The position numbers and the translations under genes were made by a program. DNA of 64,000 bases from Chiua virens (Eukaryota; Basidiomycota; Agaricomycetes; Boletales; Boletaceae), in NCBI GenBank assembly GCA_019787685.1, contig JAHNUO010000001.1:2852001-2916000 (forward strand), in the 5' to 3' direction. Below, in pieces: positions 44,601-56,400 of the stretch; within the stretch, counting starts at the first letter, position 1; the number at the start of each line of letters is the position of its first letter. A model generated the notes under the pieces. It worked only from the letters and a program-made list of their open reading frames with translations. It did not search any database and was not told where the DNA came from.

Positions 44601-46670
44601 CGGCCAGCGCCCACCGACCCTGAACTCGCCAGGGAGGTTCAACGCAAGGCCGAAGCTGCCACAGCCGCTCTTATGAAGGTTCCAGGGAAGAAGTTTGCAG
44701 ACGTGAATGCATCGACGATATCCGTGGCTCGTAGGAAGATCGACCCAAGCCAGATATCCGAACCCCGACTACTTTCGGCCCCCACCAGCGTCGATGCAAT
44801 CCCATTACCCATCGCAACTTCGCAGCCCCAAGTCACTTCCCAACCTTCACTTGGCATTACTGAACGTATGAGACGCTTCAGGAACACACTTAGAGTAAAG
44901 CCAACTGCTCCGAGTACCGAAGACGTTACCCATTGCCCTGCCGACCCCCAACAACAGCCTACTTCCCAGGGTCTCGGCCGACGACCGACTCTTCCAAGAT
45001 TCGGCCCTGGTAGCTCGACCGAGTTGGGCAAGCTGAAGACTCCACATACTGGCCCTCCCGCATCAGTTTCCCCCGGTTTCAGAGGGTTAATGGCACGGTT
45101 CCGAAAACCTCGCACGATGGACAGTACGGGAGATAGTCAATCAAGCGTCCATTCCCGAACTTCACCGACTACTTCGTCGCCTACAGCATCGTCGCACCAA
45201 GGACATTCCCGGGGGAATACCACATTTTCCAGTCCCCCAACTGCTACGAATCCATCATTGGGTGAAGCAAGTACTCGCCCGAGTCTAGACGCTTCGGGGG
45301 TTCTCGCCAATGATGTCGACTCCGCGGCGGTTAAACAACTGTTTGAAGCGGCCTCAAAAATTGGGCTAGACCAGGCCGCTCTGAACGATTTACTCACGCG
45401 CTCTACCTCCGTTTCTCGGGCAGCAGGTTGGGTATGGTCTGGAGGTTCCTCCACAGTCGGCAATACATCTCTCACCACTAGTGCACAGCCGTCGAATATT
45501 TTGGGCCGAAATCTCCCGGTTCCACCTGTTGATAACCATTCGACAGATGACGATCCGTCCAATAGTGCAGATGACAAAACTGTGAGAAAGGTATCTGTGC
45601 GGAAAGCAGGCGAACTTGGCCAAGCGCGCCAGAATGGTCAGATTCCTGAGAACGCTGCCGTCATTCGTAGGACACTCATCTTTCCCTCGGAGTTTCGAAG
45701 CTCCAAGGTAGATTTGAGTCAGGTTAACCGAAAAGCAATGGTTCGACGGCACCGCCGTTCGGGTAGTGGGACATCCGCCCAATCGGCCCGCTCTGTACAC
45801 GACCGGGTGCCGACGCCTCCCCCTCCGAAAAATAACGGTGGCCGCCGTTTCTCGAGCGAGAGATCCCCTCCGGTTCCTAACGTGGCTACCTCTATTGGCG
45901 CGCAGGCCGAGGCGCTTCTTCGAACACCCCCTTCGAATGCTGTGACTGACAAACCAAGTTCCGCGTACGATTCCCTGTGGGTAATATTTTCCCCTTCAAA
46001 AGATGTGCCTTAATCTTTACCTTTCCAGTTATGAAATGTACGCCGGCGAGGGCAAACATACGAATGCCCCCGCTGATGATACGGGAACCGAGCGTGAGCC
46101 GGACAGCACAGCTATTCAAGAGGGGCCGGCCGTCGAAGTGATTGAATTGGCCAATGGCGAGACTATATGGTAAGGCCTCGTACATACTGACTGGCACCTC
46201 GGTTGATATTTGGTTGTAGGCAAATCGTCAACGGTTTGAGGGACGATGATATCGATTCAGTGTACGCTAGCAGGACCAGCATGGGATCAGATCATTCGAC
46301 GGGGGAGAACGGTGATAGTGTGCAACTACTTTTCAAGGAACATAGGTCAGCATCAAGAAACAGCGGACCTTCGATTAATTCCCGCAAAAGGTCTTCCCAG
46401 AGCAAGTCCCGCCCGGATACTAAGGTAAGGTTCTTGTATCTGTCAAGATTGCGATCCGAACCAACGTCTCGCGCTTAGGTTTTTTATAGCTCTTCAGCAC
46501 AGATTGGGCGCCTCATAGAAAGCCTTTCCCAAGGGATGGACGCCGGGTCGTTTATTCTCAACCAACCTCCTGACCACTCCTCTGCGAGTTCCTTCCAGTC
46601 GGATCCCGATATGCAATGGACTGTCGAAGAAAGTTTGGAACATATGCTTGGCACTATCAGAAACTCATGA
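41692..46670 (+). CDS. Long Ser/Pro/Thr-rich protein of unknown function
   Basis: About 1500 residues, low-complexity and probably disordered; no catalytic domain is seen. Recognisable blocks: SKKSDPNKSSPVLHD, VVDLSLKFAEQRARGALNQV, EEDMILQTLGRIRSKQT, YGYLRTISQKSHRSAVS, ECDFEGIIRRYAGLTKTDFV, RDLARALGFGNDD, KQLFEAASKIGLDQAALNDLL and a C-terminal block VFYSSSAQIGRLIESLSQGM with DMQWTVEESLEHMLGTIRNS. Introns near 42702, 44128, 45979, 46171 and 46424. No ATG was found for the first segment, so the start given is only the approximate first support. The join near 46030 is a base out. The block pattern suggests a conserved cortical or scaffold protein, but that is a guess. Confidence 0.65.
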
Positions 46671-46697
46671 TTGCTTGGATTTATTTTGTGGACTTTC

Positions 46698-46718
46698 CTT
46701 TTTTTTCCTTTTTTTTTT
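46698..46718 (+). repeat. Poly-T tracts at a 3' end
   Basis: Two T runs just downstream of the long gene's stop, in a convergent spacer. Probably 3' UTR. Confidence 0.6.
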
Positions 46719-46866
46719 GGCCAGCTTGGATGTCCGTCTCGCATTCGTTTGTCTCAGTAACTCGTCGCATTTCCTCGTCCTCTCCTATACCCGTACTAGT
46801 ACAAACTATGCAATCTAAAATAAACGGTATTATCGAAAGAAACATCGCAAAATCTTGGGGGGAGAA

Positions 46867-47731
46867 TCAATCCGCATTCCAATCCAACCAGCGGTTGAGA
46901 TTGAGCGCGAGAAGCACCTCGAGCAAGAATAACCCATTCGTGAAGCTGTACTGCAAGGTACCATGGGAGGGACCGATAGGCGTGGCTTGGTTGAACTGGT
47001 GATACACAGCAATCGAGGGAGAGTTGGGAGCTGCGTACAGCTGCGCAACACGAGACGGGGGCGAAAAAAGATATGAAAAATCAAAACAAAATTAATCAGA
47101 GGACCGCCTCCCAAGCCAAACAAATAATGGGTGCCTACCTCATACGAGTTCGGATCGTGATAAGAGCGCCGCCATTCATAGAACCGGCCATCGGCTGCCT
47201 GGAAGCGGCGGGCGCTAGGGCGGAAGAAAAAAGGAGGAAACAAGATGAACGGCAAAAAAGGGAAGAAAAGAGAACGGGTCAGCAAGTTCGCGTCTGGAAG
47301 CCAGGCCACGGTTACCTCGGGGAAGACCCAGACAGAACGAGGTGTTCCATCGAGAATTCTCTGTCGCCAATGGTGACTACGCCAAGGGCGTCGTTGGCGG
47401 CCCAGTCGAACGCGGCGACGGGATGTTCGTCGCTGGAAATCTGCGCCGAAGAAAGCATAAAACGCACGGGTTAGCCATCACCGTCCACCATCAGCGTGGC
47501 AACATGACACGACGCGACGTCGCCGCGGACTGGCAAATTGCGCCTCGTCACATGCGTGATGGTCGATGTCGACGCGCGGGGGACACGTACCGTCGTACGC
47601 ATCGAACCCGAGGGAAGCAACGTGGTCTCGAATTCGAAAAAGACCGGCATGGAGTCTTCCCCGATGACAATGCATCCGTCGCGGGGGTGGTCCCTACCAG
47701 TGAAGTAAATTTCAAAGTCGAATGGAGCCAT
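46867..47731 (-). CDS. DUF6593-type protein
   Basis: A small protein of a family expanded in mushroom-forming fungi, function unknown. The start at 47731 gives MAPFDFEIYFTGRDHPRDG. The next exons read MPVFFEFETTLLPSGSMRT, ITHVTRRNLPVRG, then DEHPVAAFDWAANDALGVVTI and ILDGTPRSVWVFPE. A later exon reads RRFQAADGRFYEWRR, the strongest family-like signature. The C-terminus is LQYSFTNGLFLLEVLLALNLNR and ends WLDWNAD. Introns are short; their exact borders around 47040-47290 are approximate. Confidence 0.72.
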
Positions 47732-48270
47732 GGAGCGAATGTAGAGGGGGGAGAGTTGTTGTCTCAATCCCATGGAAAATGCATGCCTTCATATACGAAA
47801 AAGAAATCCGCTCGGTACATGTTTTTCGGCCCTTAGAGCGCTGCTCTTGTCACCTTGGTGTACGCCTGATCGGTGGTCGGAAAATACCTAATTGATCGTG
47901 GCACGCACGCTCAGTGCGTTTGGATGAATGACACAGATCTGAGAGCAAATGGAGAATGAAAGAAAAGGTCCGAGAAAGTAATGAATGAGGTCAGTCGTAT
48001 CCACTTTCTTACGTGCATGTTGCAACCGTTCAGAGTTTCGAGGCAGCTAAAAAGGTTAACTGGTACTTCTGGAGAGCTGTCCGATTCTGGGGAACGAGAT
48101 ATCAAACATCAAGGGCCAATCGAGTTGTTTGCTTTTGCATGCTCTTGCAGTGCCTGTTCACAGCTCCAGTTATCATTCTGACAAGTATGTAAGACGAGAA
48201 GCAAGAAAACAGATTGCGACACTGGCTTCACGTAATATGGGTTTCCAGAAAGGCCACCACTTGCATTGGC
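47732..48270. other. Spacer, no gene recognised
   Basis: Upstream of the DUF6593 gene and downstream of the BTB-like gene, both on the minus strand. Only chance-like open frames are seen. Presumed 3' flank plus promoter. Confidence 0.4.
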
Positions 48271-49769
48271 TCATGCATTCACCTTCCAGAGTGGGCGCTT
48301 CCGCATTTTTCGTGTGACGTGAACAGCACTTCCACTCATGTGTCCTCCGCCAAATGCAAGCACCACTGTCTCCTCTGATCCATGCCCCCGCGCAATTCCC
48401 CGCTTTCTTAGCTCAATGGCATCCTTCGCGAACTGGAAGCGACAATGATCGGAACCTGTGATAATATTGGCCAATGATTAGTGCCGTGTGGTAGAGGACC
48501 GTGAGCAGGGTCGCGCGTACCGATTTGGAAGGTTGGCGATTCCACCACCGCCTTGAACATGTCAAAGGGTACGAGGGAAAATATACGCAATAACGTGTCA
48601 CGACCGGAGTGCCCCTGTGACGAGCCCGATTCAGACCCTGTGGAAGAGTAAACTTCCAAGGTGTTGGGAAGTGTGACGACGAGGAAATTGAAGACATCTT
48701 CTCGTAGTCTGCGAGCATATTGCACAGACACGGGCGCCAGATGTGGTTGCGGCGCGAGCGAACCGTCCGGTGTCAGCGGGATGGTATCAACAAACTTGAG
48801 CCATTCGGTGATCGTTTCCACGCTAATGGATTGTCTACAGGCGGCATATGCGTACCCGCACAGATCCTCCATTCCACCAAGCAAACACCCAGCCGCGAGA
48901 ACGCCTCGTGCATTCTCGGGCCGGATTAGATTAATAGACACGGAAGAATAAAGGTATCCCAACGCTGAACAAAAGTCGGCTATCAGTGATTTGAGTCTGG
49001 TGACGCATCAAAGCAATACCTATGGCGAAACCCTGTGAAAATGATTAAATTGATTAGTGCCAAGTCAGTGAGGGCGAGCAAAGGCGCGGCCACCGAATCT
49101 GCGGGTGCAGTTGGTGAGAATAGAGCGATAGGCCTCCAAACGGCGAGCGTTTGCAGACACGATCAACTTCAACTCACCAACTGACCGCGCGCGGTGGCGG
49201 AAATGAAAGAAGACGTACCTCATGCGTGACCTCCGGTTCATGCTCAAGTTGCACGTATATTACGCGTTGTCCTCCTGTTTGTGGAGAGGTGGACATTAAG
49301 TGGGCAAGAAACGGTGAGCGAGACAATATTATCGCATGAAGGCGATAGGAATTTTGATGAACATGCTAGCTTTAGTTCAGTGACACTGGGAAAGAACCGG
49401 CGAGAGATTTGCTTACAAGAATCGTATCTGCATAATTCTGGGGTCATGTGAGGCGAAACAGAACGTCCCATAACAGTCAGGTACGTACGCCGGTCTGAAA
49501 GCCAGCATGATACAAATGGTTTACAATCTCTTCGTTGTGCAATTGGTACGGTGCACTAAAGTGGCACCAAGTTGATCAGCGGCTAAGACGTAATGAAAAC
49601 AGGAGGCTCACTGCGAATACCCATTAGATACAGGGAGTGGAGATACGACTGAGCCATTTGAATCATCGGCATATGAGTGTTCAGATGGATGGGAGATGGA
49701 TGGCGGTAAGCCATTAGTTGGAGTGTGACCATTCAAATCGACGCAAGAAGAAGAAGCAGCAGAATTCAT
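48271..49769 (-). CDS. BTB-like domain protein
   Basis: Starts MNSAASSSCVDLNGHTP at 49769 with a Ser-rich leader. It continues LHNEEIVNHLYHAGFQTG, DCYGTFCFASHDPRIMQI, LSRSPFLAHLMSTSPQTG and QRVIYVQLEHEPEVTHE, then LGYLYSSVSINLIRPENARGV and LAAGCLLGGMEDLCGYAYAA. This last part is the helical region that follows a BTB/POZ fold. The later part, FNFLVVTLPNTLEVY, SLVPFDMFKAVVESPTFQIG and FQFAKDAIELRKRGIA, ends in a basic RKMRKRPLWKVNA. Introns are frequent and several borders are approximate. BTB proteins often dimerise or link substrates to Cul3; whether this one does is unknown. Confidence 0.68.
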
Positions 49770-50074
49770 GACAAGTTTTGCGGCACAAGACCGATTTGAT
49801 GAGTCACTGTGACTTGGACGACCACTAGCTTTGCAATGGTCTCAAACCAAAAACATTCGTTCATTGATGTGACAAACGCTCATGTCACCGCCACAATTCT
49901 CACACGCCCTGTGCTCACCAACAGCATGAAGTCAACGGACAAGGTTGCGCGAACGTCGGCTGAAATTTGAAAGTAATTGATCAAAAAAACGGCTTGTTCT
50001 ACATGCAGTCTCTTCTATATTTCAAACCCGGAATCATCCGGGCTCGAATTTTTCATGGATGCACTGCGGCTTCT
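49770..50074. other. Spacer between BTB-like gene and NTAQ1
   Basis: Promoter of the BTB-like gene and 3' flank of NTAQ1. No repeat or RNA seen. Confidence 0.4.
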
Positions 50075-51035
50075 CTACATACCACCCCATGCCTCTTTGC
50101 CTGACGCCGGCCCTGAGAAAGAACACCACGTTTTAAATGTGTCGAAATCCATAACTCTTCCAAAACCTTGTTGGTCACCAACCACCGACACGAAGTGGGT
50201 CATCAGGTTATGCCCAACTCCGTGCTTCTCCGCCTCAGTACCACAGATAGCAGGGTAAGGTGGCGGTTCAACAAGGTACCGGGGTCCCTCGGATGAGTTC
50301 AACCCGGAAACCTGAAGCTTTGTCCATATTAATGATCATGAGGAAAATGATAAGTACTCATGGAATAGGGGTATCAAACCGCTCACCATGTGAGATCTGT
50401 CCGACGCAAAGTTAGCGAGATATACCTCGCCAGGGACCACCCTAAAGAAACTGACAACATATGGGTTTGCCACCGAAATATACAAGGTTAACTTGGTTCA
50501 ATTTCTCCGCACCTCTGATATTGCAATGGAATACCGGTGCCTAGTGGGAAGGTTTGATCAATATATACTAACCAAGATCCGAATGAGCTTGCGAGAAAAA
50601 TGTAACCGTATGATGGCACCCACCTTTCGAGTGACATGGGAGGGGGAGACATGTATCGAGATCATAGATCCAAATACCCGAATCAGCCCGCTCAGGGAAG
50701 CGGCTCACAGATTGGCTGTGTACTTGCTGGGGCTCGCACAGCGCTAAGACGACGTGATAATCCCATACCATCGGCTTATCTTTGGATGCACACATTCGTT
50801 GGTTCCACAATGCAACCTGTGTGATAGACTTTGAGCTCGATCTCGAGATAGTATGTGGTACACAATCAGTCACCGTTTCCGCCGGATTCGAGATAAATAC
50901 GGCAAAAGCATCCCATCGTTTCTCACCTCCCGATGGGGCAGAAAAGCGTTTTACAAGCCAGTAAATGTTCTCTTCGCAATAGCCACTTGTGTACACGCTG
51001 TTGCTGTAGTCCGGAAGTGTGGAAGCGGATTCCAT
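50075..51035 (-). CDS. NTAQ1: Protein N-terminal glutamine amidohydrolase
   Basis: Converts N-terminal Gln to Glu, feeding the Arg/N-degron pathway. The start at 51035 gives MESASTLPDYSNSVYTSGYC. The catalytic triad is visible: Cys20 in YCEENIYWL, His in MVWDYHVVLAL and Asp in IWIYDLDTCLPLPC. Other family blocks are AFAVFISN, QVALWNQRM and, in the C-terminal exons, VVPGEVYLANFASDRSHM, YLVEPPPYPAICG and GFGRVMDFDTFKTWC. The frame upstream of the ATG stays open (a GTG-led reading from 51050), but no other ATG fits. Introns interrupt after CHSKG, SDRSHM and before the PPPYP segment; their borders are approximate. Confidence 0.9.
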
Positions 51036-52213
51036 GAAACAAATTCCCACTCCGCTGGTCGTCTAAGTTAGGAGTCAACTGGATCCGTTTCAAAAACTCA
51101 ACCTTGTTAGATCGGAACCGGACGCTACGATTAGTCTTGTCTGCCATGAACGAAAGCACCTAATCATATGTAGAGTGTCATGTCGTCATTTTTCGTCGCG
51201 GATGTATCCTATGGGCGCCTACACTGCGGAGCACGCCCACACCATTTCAAAAGGGAAAGTGGTTGGTTTCCTGTTGGAGGGGTTCTATCGCAATGCCGGT
51301 AAGGTCGTGTTGTTGGTACATTGTAGCACTGCATTACGATCGCAGCTACTCACCGAAATTCTTTGGGAAATCCACCATGGAGCATCGAATCATCAAAGCA
51401 TCCTGCCAGTACTAGTCCGGGCCGGCGACCTGCGTTGGGAGCGGAGGCGGTAAGATTATAGTTCAGGTGAGCTTCTCGTTCTTTGACGGTCACATCATGA
51501 TGTTGTTTGTCCCGTCCATTAAACCCAACGTCGTATAGAATGTAGTGATGGGCGGTCGAACCAACACGTTTACTGGGTGAGGATGCCCACCATTTTTGTT
51601 TAGGTTTACTCAAGCGCACTTGAAGCCGGGCATCAACGGACCGAGGGTTAGGGGAGAACCAGTTTCATGGTGCGGCTCACCATTAATAACTACCAGTACA
51701 CGCCGTTTAACCGAAAAATAATGCTTGGTTGCGTAGTACTCACCCGGAGGTCAGTTAAGTTGGGGGTTGCGGTAGATTCTGGAAGCAATGCCTCATGGAA
51801 GTGCTTCCAGGCCTGAACTGTCGGAAAATGCAGAAGAAGGGGGAGGAAGCTGCACCACACCCATCTTCATTTGGTGGAGAGTTGCGCCACCCAATGTTGC
51901 ATTGATCAGTCTCCCTACTCCCCATACAAGGCAGTGCGAACCCTACTGCAGGTGGAATCACGCCAAGGACACAGTTCTGCAATTCATTCATAATCGCGCC
52001 TGCGAAGGCTGTCAGGAAGAGCCGGGAATGAAGGTAAACTTTAAGAATCATTGGGAATATTTACACGCATCGACGACACGTCTGCATCTGCTCCATCGTT
52101 CGGAGTCCAATCTGACATGGAGGGTCGCAAGCAATGAAGCGCGACGCCCATGAAAGCCGGCAAGCAAGACGCAAAAGGTGTGCAAATATTAGCCGAATAA
52201 TAATTTTCGAATG
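51036..52213. other. Unresolved coding-like stretch
   Basis: Minus-strand frames here read like protein but do not join well: WKHFHEALLPESTATPNL, then NGEPHHETGSPLTLGP, then KQKWWASSPSKRVGSTAHHY and DRDKQHHDVTVKE-like sequence, over 51350-52050. They may be exons of a gene with frame errors or a decayed gene. No family is recognised, so no CDS is called. Confidence 0.35.
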
Positions 52214-53359
52214 CTAGGGCATATTTGCAATCAAGCAAGCCGCGCTCCCTAGTTGCCTGCGGACATCATGGTAATCCACATCATGGGCTATGAAGCAGGG
52301 TCGTTTAGTGACAAGTCTGAGGTCAGGGGCGCAGAGCGAACTTCAAGCTCCGCCGAGAGAGACGGGACTCACAATCTTCAACTTCCCCCCATCTCTCTAC
52401 CTGGCTTGCTACCTCAACTTGAGCCGCGAGAGCCGCTTGCTCTGCGGTCAAATGGCGCTTGACGAGGGCCAGGGCAATGAGAAACGATTTTGTAACATAC
52501 GTGACCCGTTCCATGGCTTCATAAGGCAGCGTTATCAGACTACTAGCTCAGCACACGCCTGTTTTGACGTACCTGCCATCTCCCAGGGATCCATTCGTGT
52601 CAAGACACTATTGAGAACCTGTCGCGTCCGCTCGGGTTGCGAGTGAAATAAGACAGATCGGTGAACATGTATTTCAATCTCAAAAGTACTCCTAGCCCAC
52701 TGCAGAAGGGGATCCCAGTGCTCTCTCTGCAACTTGACCAACGGTTCGGGATCATCATGGTGAAAACTGAAGGTTGCTGTAGGTACCATCCAATTCCATA
52801 GAATGTTTACGTACCAGATTGTGTCGGTGTCTAGGTAGTTTAGCAGCGCCTCTTGAACCTCCGAACGAGTTTCCTCGTCATGCAGAGTGTCTATAGCTCT
52901 AGACGCGACGGATGTCTAAAAAGTTTACAGCCTTGCGTCCAATACTAAACAAAATCACCTACCATTGGTAATGCATGTGGTTTCAACAGGGTTTCCTGGT
53001 TTTCCCATTCATTAGCTATGAGTGTAGCCGCCAAACGCTTGTTCTCCGGCAACAAGAGTGTATGCCCAGATGGTGTCTTCAATGCACGTTTATCCAATGT
53101 GACGGCAATACCATCAATCCTAGAATCAATACCAACCGTCTTCCAGAAACGCTTAAGCGTGTTTTGGGCACCTATGATGGACTTCAACAAGATGGACTAA
53201 CGAATAATATGCGGACGTACGGTTCGTTTCCGAGTGCGCCGCGTCTTGTGATACAGTCGTGTAAAGCCGGACGGTTAACGTTCGCGGGGCCGCCCAGCAA
53301 GTTCGAGCAGAAGTCCGAGAAACAAGACTTGGCCGGACCCAACTTAAGATACTACACAT
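52214..53359 (-). CDS. ATP12: Mitochondrial F1-ATPase assembly chaperone ATP12
   Basis: Binds free F1 alpha subunits in the matrix before assembly. The start at 53359 (MCSILSWVRPSLVSRTSART) gives a basic mitochondrial presequence. The mature part is RFWKTVGIDSRIDGIAVTLD, KRALKTPSGHTLLLPENKR, LIANEWENQETLLKPHALPM, TSVASRAIDTLHDEE, LNYLDTDTICFHHDDPEPLV and REHWDPLLQWARSTFEIE. The conserved end is HLTAEQAALAAQVEVASQVE, RWGEVEDSHDVDYHDVRRQL. Introns follow ETN, ALPM, DTI and EVED; those checked join in frame. About 300 residues. Divergent from msh3 across 136 nt. Confidence 0.92.
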
Positions 53360-53394
53360 GTTCGTCCGCTCCGATAGCCACCAAAATTGGATGA

Positions 53395-53424
53395 GCGCGA
53401 AAAACCAATATGTAGTAGCACGTG
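53395..53424. promoter_or_regulatory. E2F-like and CACGTG sites in atp12/msh3 promoter
   Basis: GCGCGAAAAA at 53395-53404 matches the E2F/MBF core (TTTCGCGC on the other strand). CACGTG at 53419-53424 is about 60-72 nt from each of the two ATGs. Confidence 0.4.
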
Positions 53425-53495
53425 ACCTGATGTAATGACAGGGGTAAACCAGAAGTAAAGCCGCACCAACTTCGACTTGAACGAAGTCCAACATC

Positions 53496-56400
53496 ATGGT
53501 AAAACGGAAGACTGCTATTGGCCCTTCCAGTCCAGACAAGCAACCTCGAATCTCCTCCTTTTTCTCCCAACAACGTTTTCAGGCACAACATGCACACTCT
53601 AAGGATGATTCCGAAGTTGACGAACAACCGCCTATCAAGAAGCTCAAGGTAGAGAAGGGGACATCCTCTGCTAACCAGTGGAGTTTTGACAGCACCCGAG
53701 AACATCCAACTGAAAAACCTATTTCTTCGGAGAATGAAGGCGAGAAGAAGAAGCGTCACGAGGAATTCAAGCGCGTGCTACTCGCCGGAAACAGTAGATT
53801 TGCACGGCGGAAATCTCACCAAGCCCAGGCACCGCAACTGTCGTCTGATGAAGACTCTGTCCAGGATGAAGATGGTGCCTCTGAATTCGATGACCAGGAC
53901 GAAGCATTCAGGAACCTCACAGAAATATTTTCTCACAAGTCTAACCAGGCGAAGCGAAAAAAACGGCTCGCACCTTCAGCAAAGAGCGGGGGTCCATTAG
54001 GAGTGCCTGGAACTAGCGGTCAGCTACATACACCGGCCGAATTACAGGTAGACTCGATCAACTGTCTGCACGTTGCTTTCAATATTGATTCGCTCAATTA
54101 TTCAGTCATTGAGAATTATAAAGGACAATCCCGGTGTTGTTCTAATGATCGAAATTGGATATAAATACTATTTCTACGAAGAGAGTGCTTCGGTGCGACA
54201 TCCTTATCTATTATACCAACAACCCTGTTTATTCTCGTCCAGATTGCCAGTCAGGAACTTGGCATAGTTGCATACCGTGGCCGTAGTCTACTCACTGCTT
54301 CAATTCCACTCCACCGCCGTGATGTACATCTCAAAAAGTCAGTCTTCGCTACCACTTTATCAATGTTCCTCATGAAACACAGGCTTCTTTCGCAAGGATA
54401 CAAAGTCGGGATTGTTGAACAGATGGAGACTGCTGCGATCAAAAAGGCTAGCGAAACGAGGAACACGCTCTTTGAAAGAAAGTTGACCCACTTGTACACA
54501 GCTACAACGTAAGGGATATGAAGTAACAATGTCCGGATATTGACAAGCATCCAGATATGTTGATGAACTCGATTCTGTCGATGATTTTGATAAACACGTG
54601 GCTCCGCCGCTCGTTTGCTTTACAGAAATCCCTGCAAGCAGAGGTACTTTCGAGGGTCAAGTATTGATAAGTATGGTTGCCATCACACCCAGCACCGGAG
54701 ATGTTATTTGGGATGAATTTGACGGTGAGTTCAGGCACGATTCATTTTTCTCCTTCTTCACATGAGTGGCGCTAGACACCGTCATGCGATCAGAACTCGA
54801 GGTTAGTTTATCACTGTTCAAGCAAGGTTTACTGTACTCAAAGCAGATATCTAGACCCGACTCGTACATACTCAACCAGCCGAGTTGATACTTCCTGAAC
54901 AAGGTCTGAGTAAACTCACGGAAAAAGTCCTTCGCCATTTTGCTGGGTCAGTATTTTTATTGGTTTGTTTGCCTTGAAAAGGTTATATTCGTTTTCAAGA
55001 TCAATCCACAATGGGCAGAAAGTGCGCGTGGAGTGCTACCAGAACATGATGAGATTTTCGGTAGCGTTCGACTTCGTAACGAAATTTTATTCTGAGAAGA
55101 CCAAAACTAATCCTGAAGATGCTTCAATGGGTGAGATACTCCTCGCGTTAGGGAGCGGCGAACTTTGACACATTGCAGACGGCATACTTGGAGTCATTAC
55201 AACCCTCCCACAACAGGTTGTAGTTACTTTGGCACACGCTATCGAATACCTCTCGTCATTTCACATTGCAGATGCCTTCCTTGGCGCCAGATTTTTCACT
55301 CAATTTTCGAATAGAACGCACATGCTACTGAATGCAAGCACAATAGCGAACCTGTTCGTGCCTTAATGATCTCTAAGATATAGTTTGACCTGGCCCTGCA
55401 GGGAGATATACCAAAACCAGACAGATTATACCACACGGGGATCTCTAATGTGGGTGCTCGATCGCACAACTACCAAATTCGGTGCAAGGTTGTTAAAAAA
55501 TTGGATCGGGAGACCACTTACGAACAAGCGGTCAGCCTTGATATTGTTTCTATTCAATCAAAATAACACACGAGTTTCGCTAGACAGCTTCAAGACAGGA
55601 TAGAGGCCATAGAAGAAATCATTGCTAGTTCGTCAGAAAAACTTGTTGCCCTTCGGCAGGCTCTGAAAAAGCTACCGGACCTTGCTAAGGGGTTGTGTCG
55701 AATCCAGTATGGCAAGGTCAGATTTTCTGTCTGCGGGCGGTTTGGTTTTTTGGTTGAAATTTCTTGTAGTGTTCCCCCCAAGAACTTGCCATTCTACTGC
55801 CTGCGCTAAACAGAATTGCTACGGCGTTCGATGGATTTGATGAGGCTTCCTTGGGGGACTTCCGCTCCAGGTTGCTGAACGAGATAGTTATTTCTCTACC
55901 GAAACTTAAATTCCCGGTTCGGGAGTATTTAGGCGCTATCTCCCTCAAGAGCGCAGCTGAAGGAAAGAAGGAATCGTTATGGTCAACTAGCCAGCGCTTC
56001 CCGAAGCTAGCGGAGTACAGATTAGTGAGCCCTCTCTTCTCTATTTATCCAGTACTTCCTGACCCGACTAGATGATCCAAACAGTTGAGACTGAGTTGGA
56101 GGAGGAACTAAAACGAAGTATGGTATATCTCTTGTTTATGAGCCGACCACTGAAACGGATCAAGTCCGTAAACTTCTTAGAATGCCGTCTCTTCAATGGA
56201 CTAATATGACTGGCAATGAAGTACGTCACATGTCTCGCCACGTGCTCGGATTCCTAATGTCGTGTGTAGTTCCTTGTGGAGCTCAAGAAGTCTGAAAACA
56301 GGGAGCCTCCTGTAAGTTGGTATCTGGTATCGAGGTAGGCTCCCATGCATGCAAACCAGATATATTCTCATGGTTCACTCTAGCACAAAGTATCGCAGGC

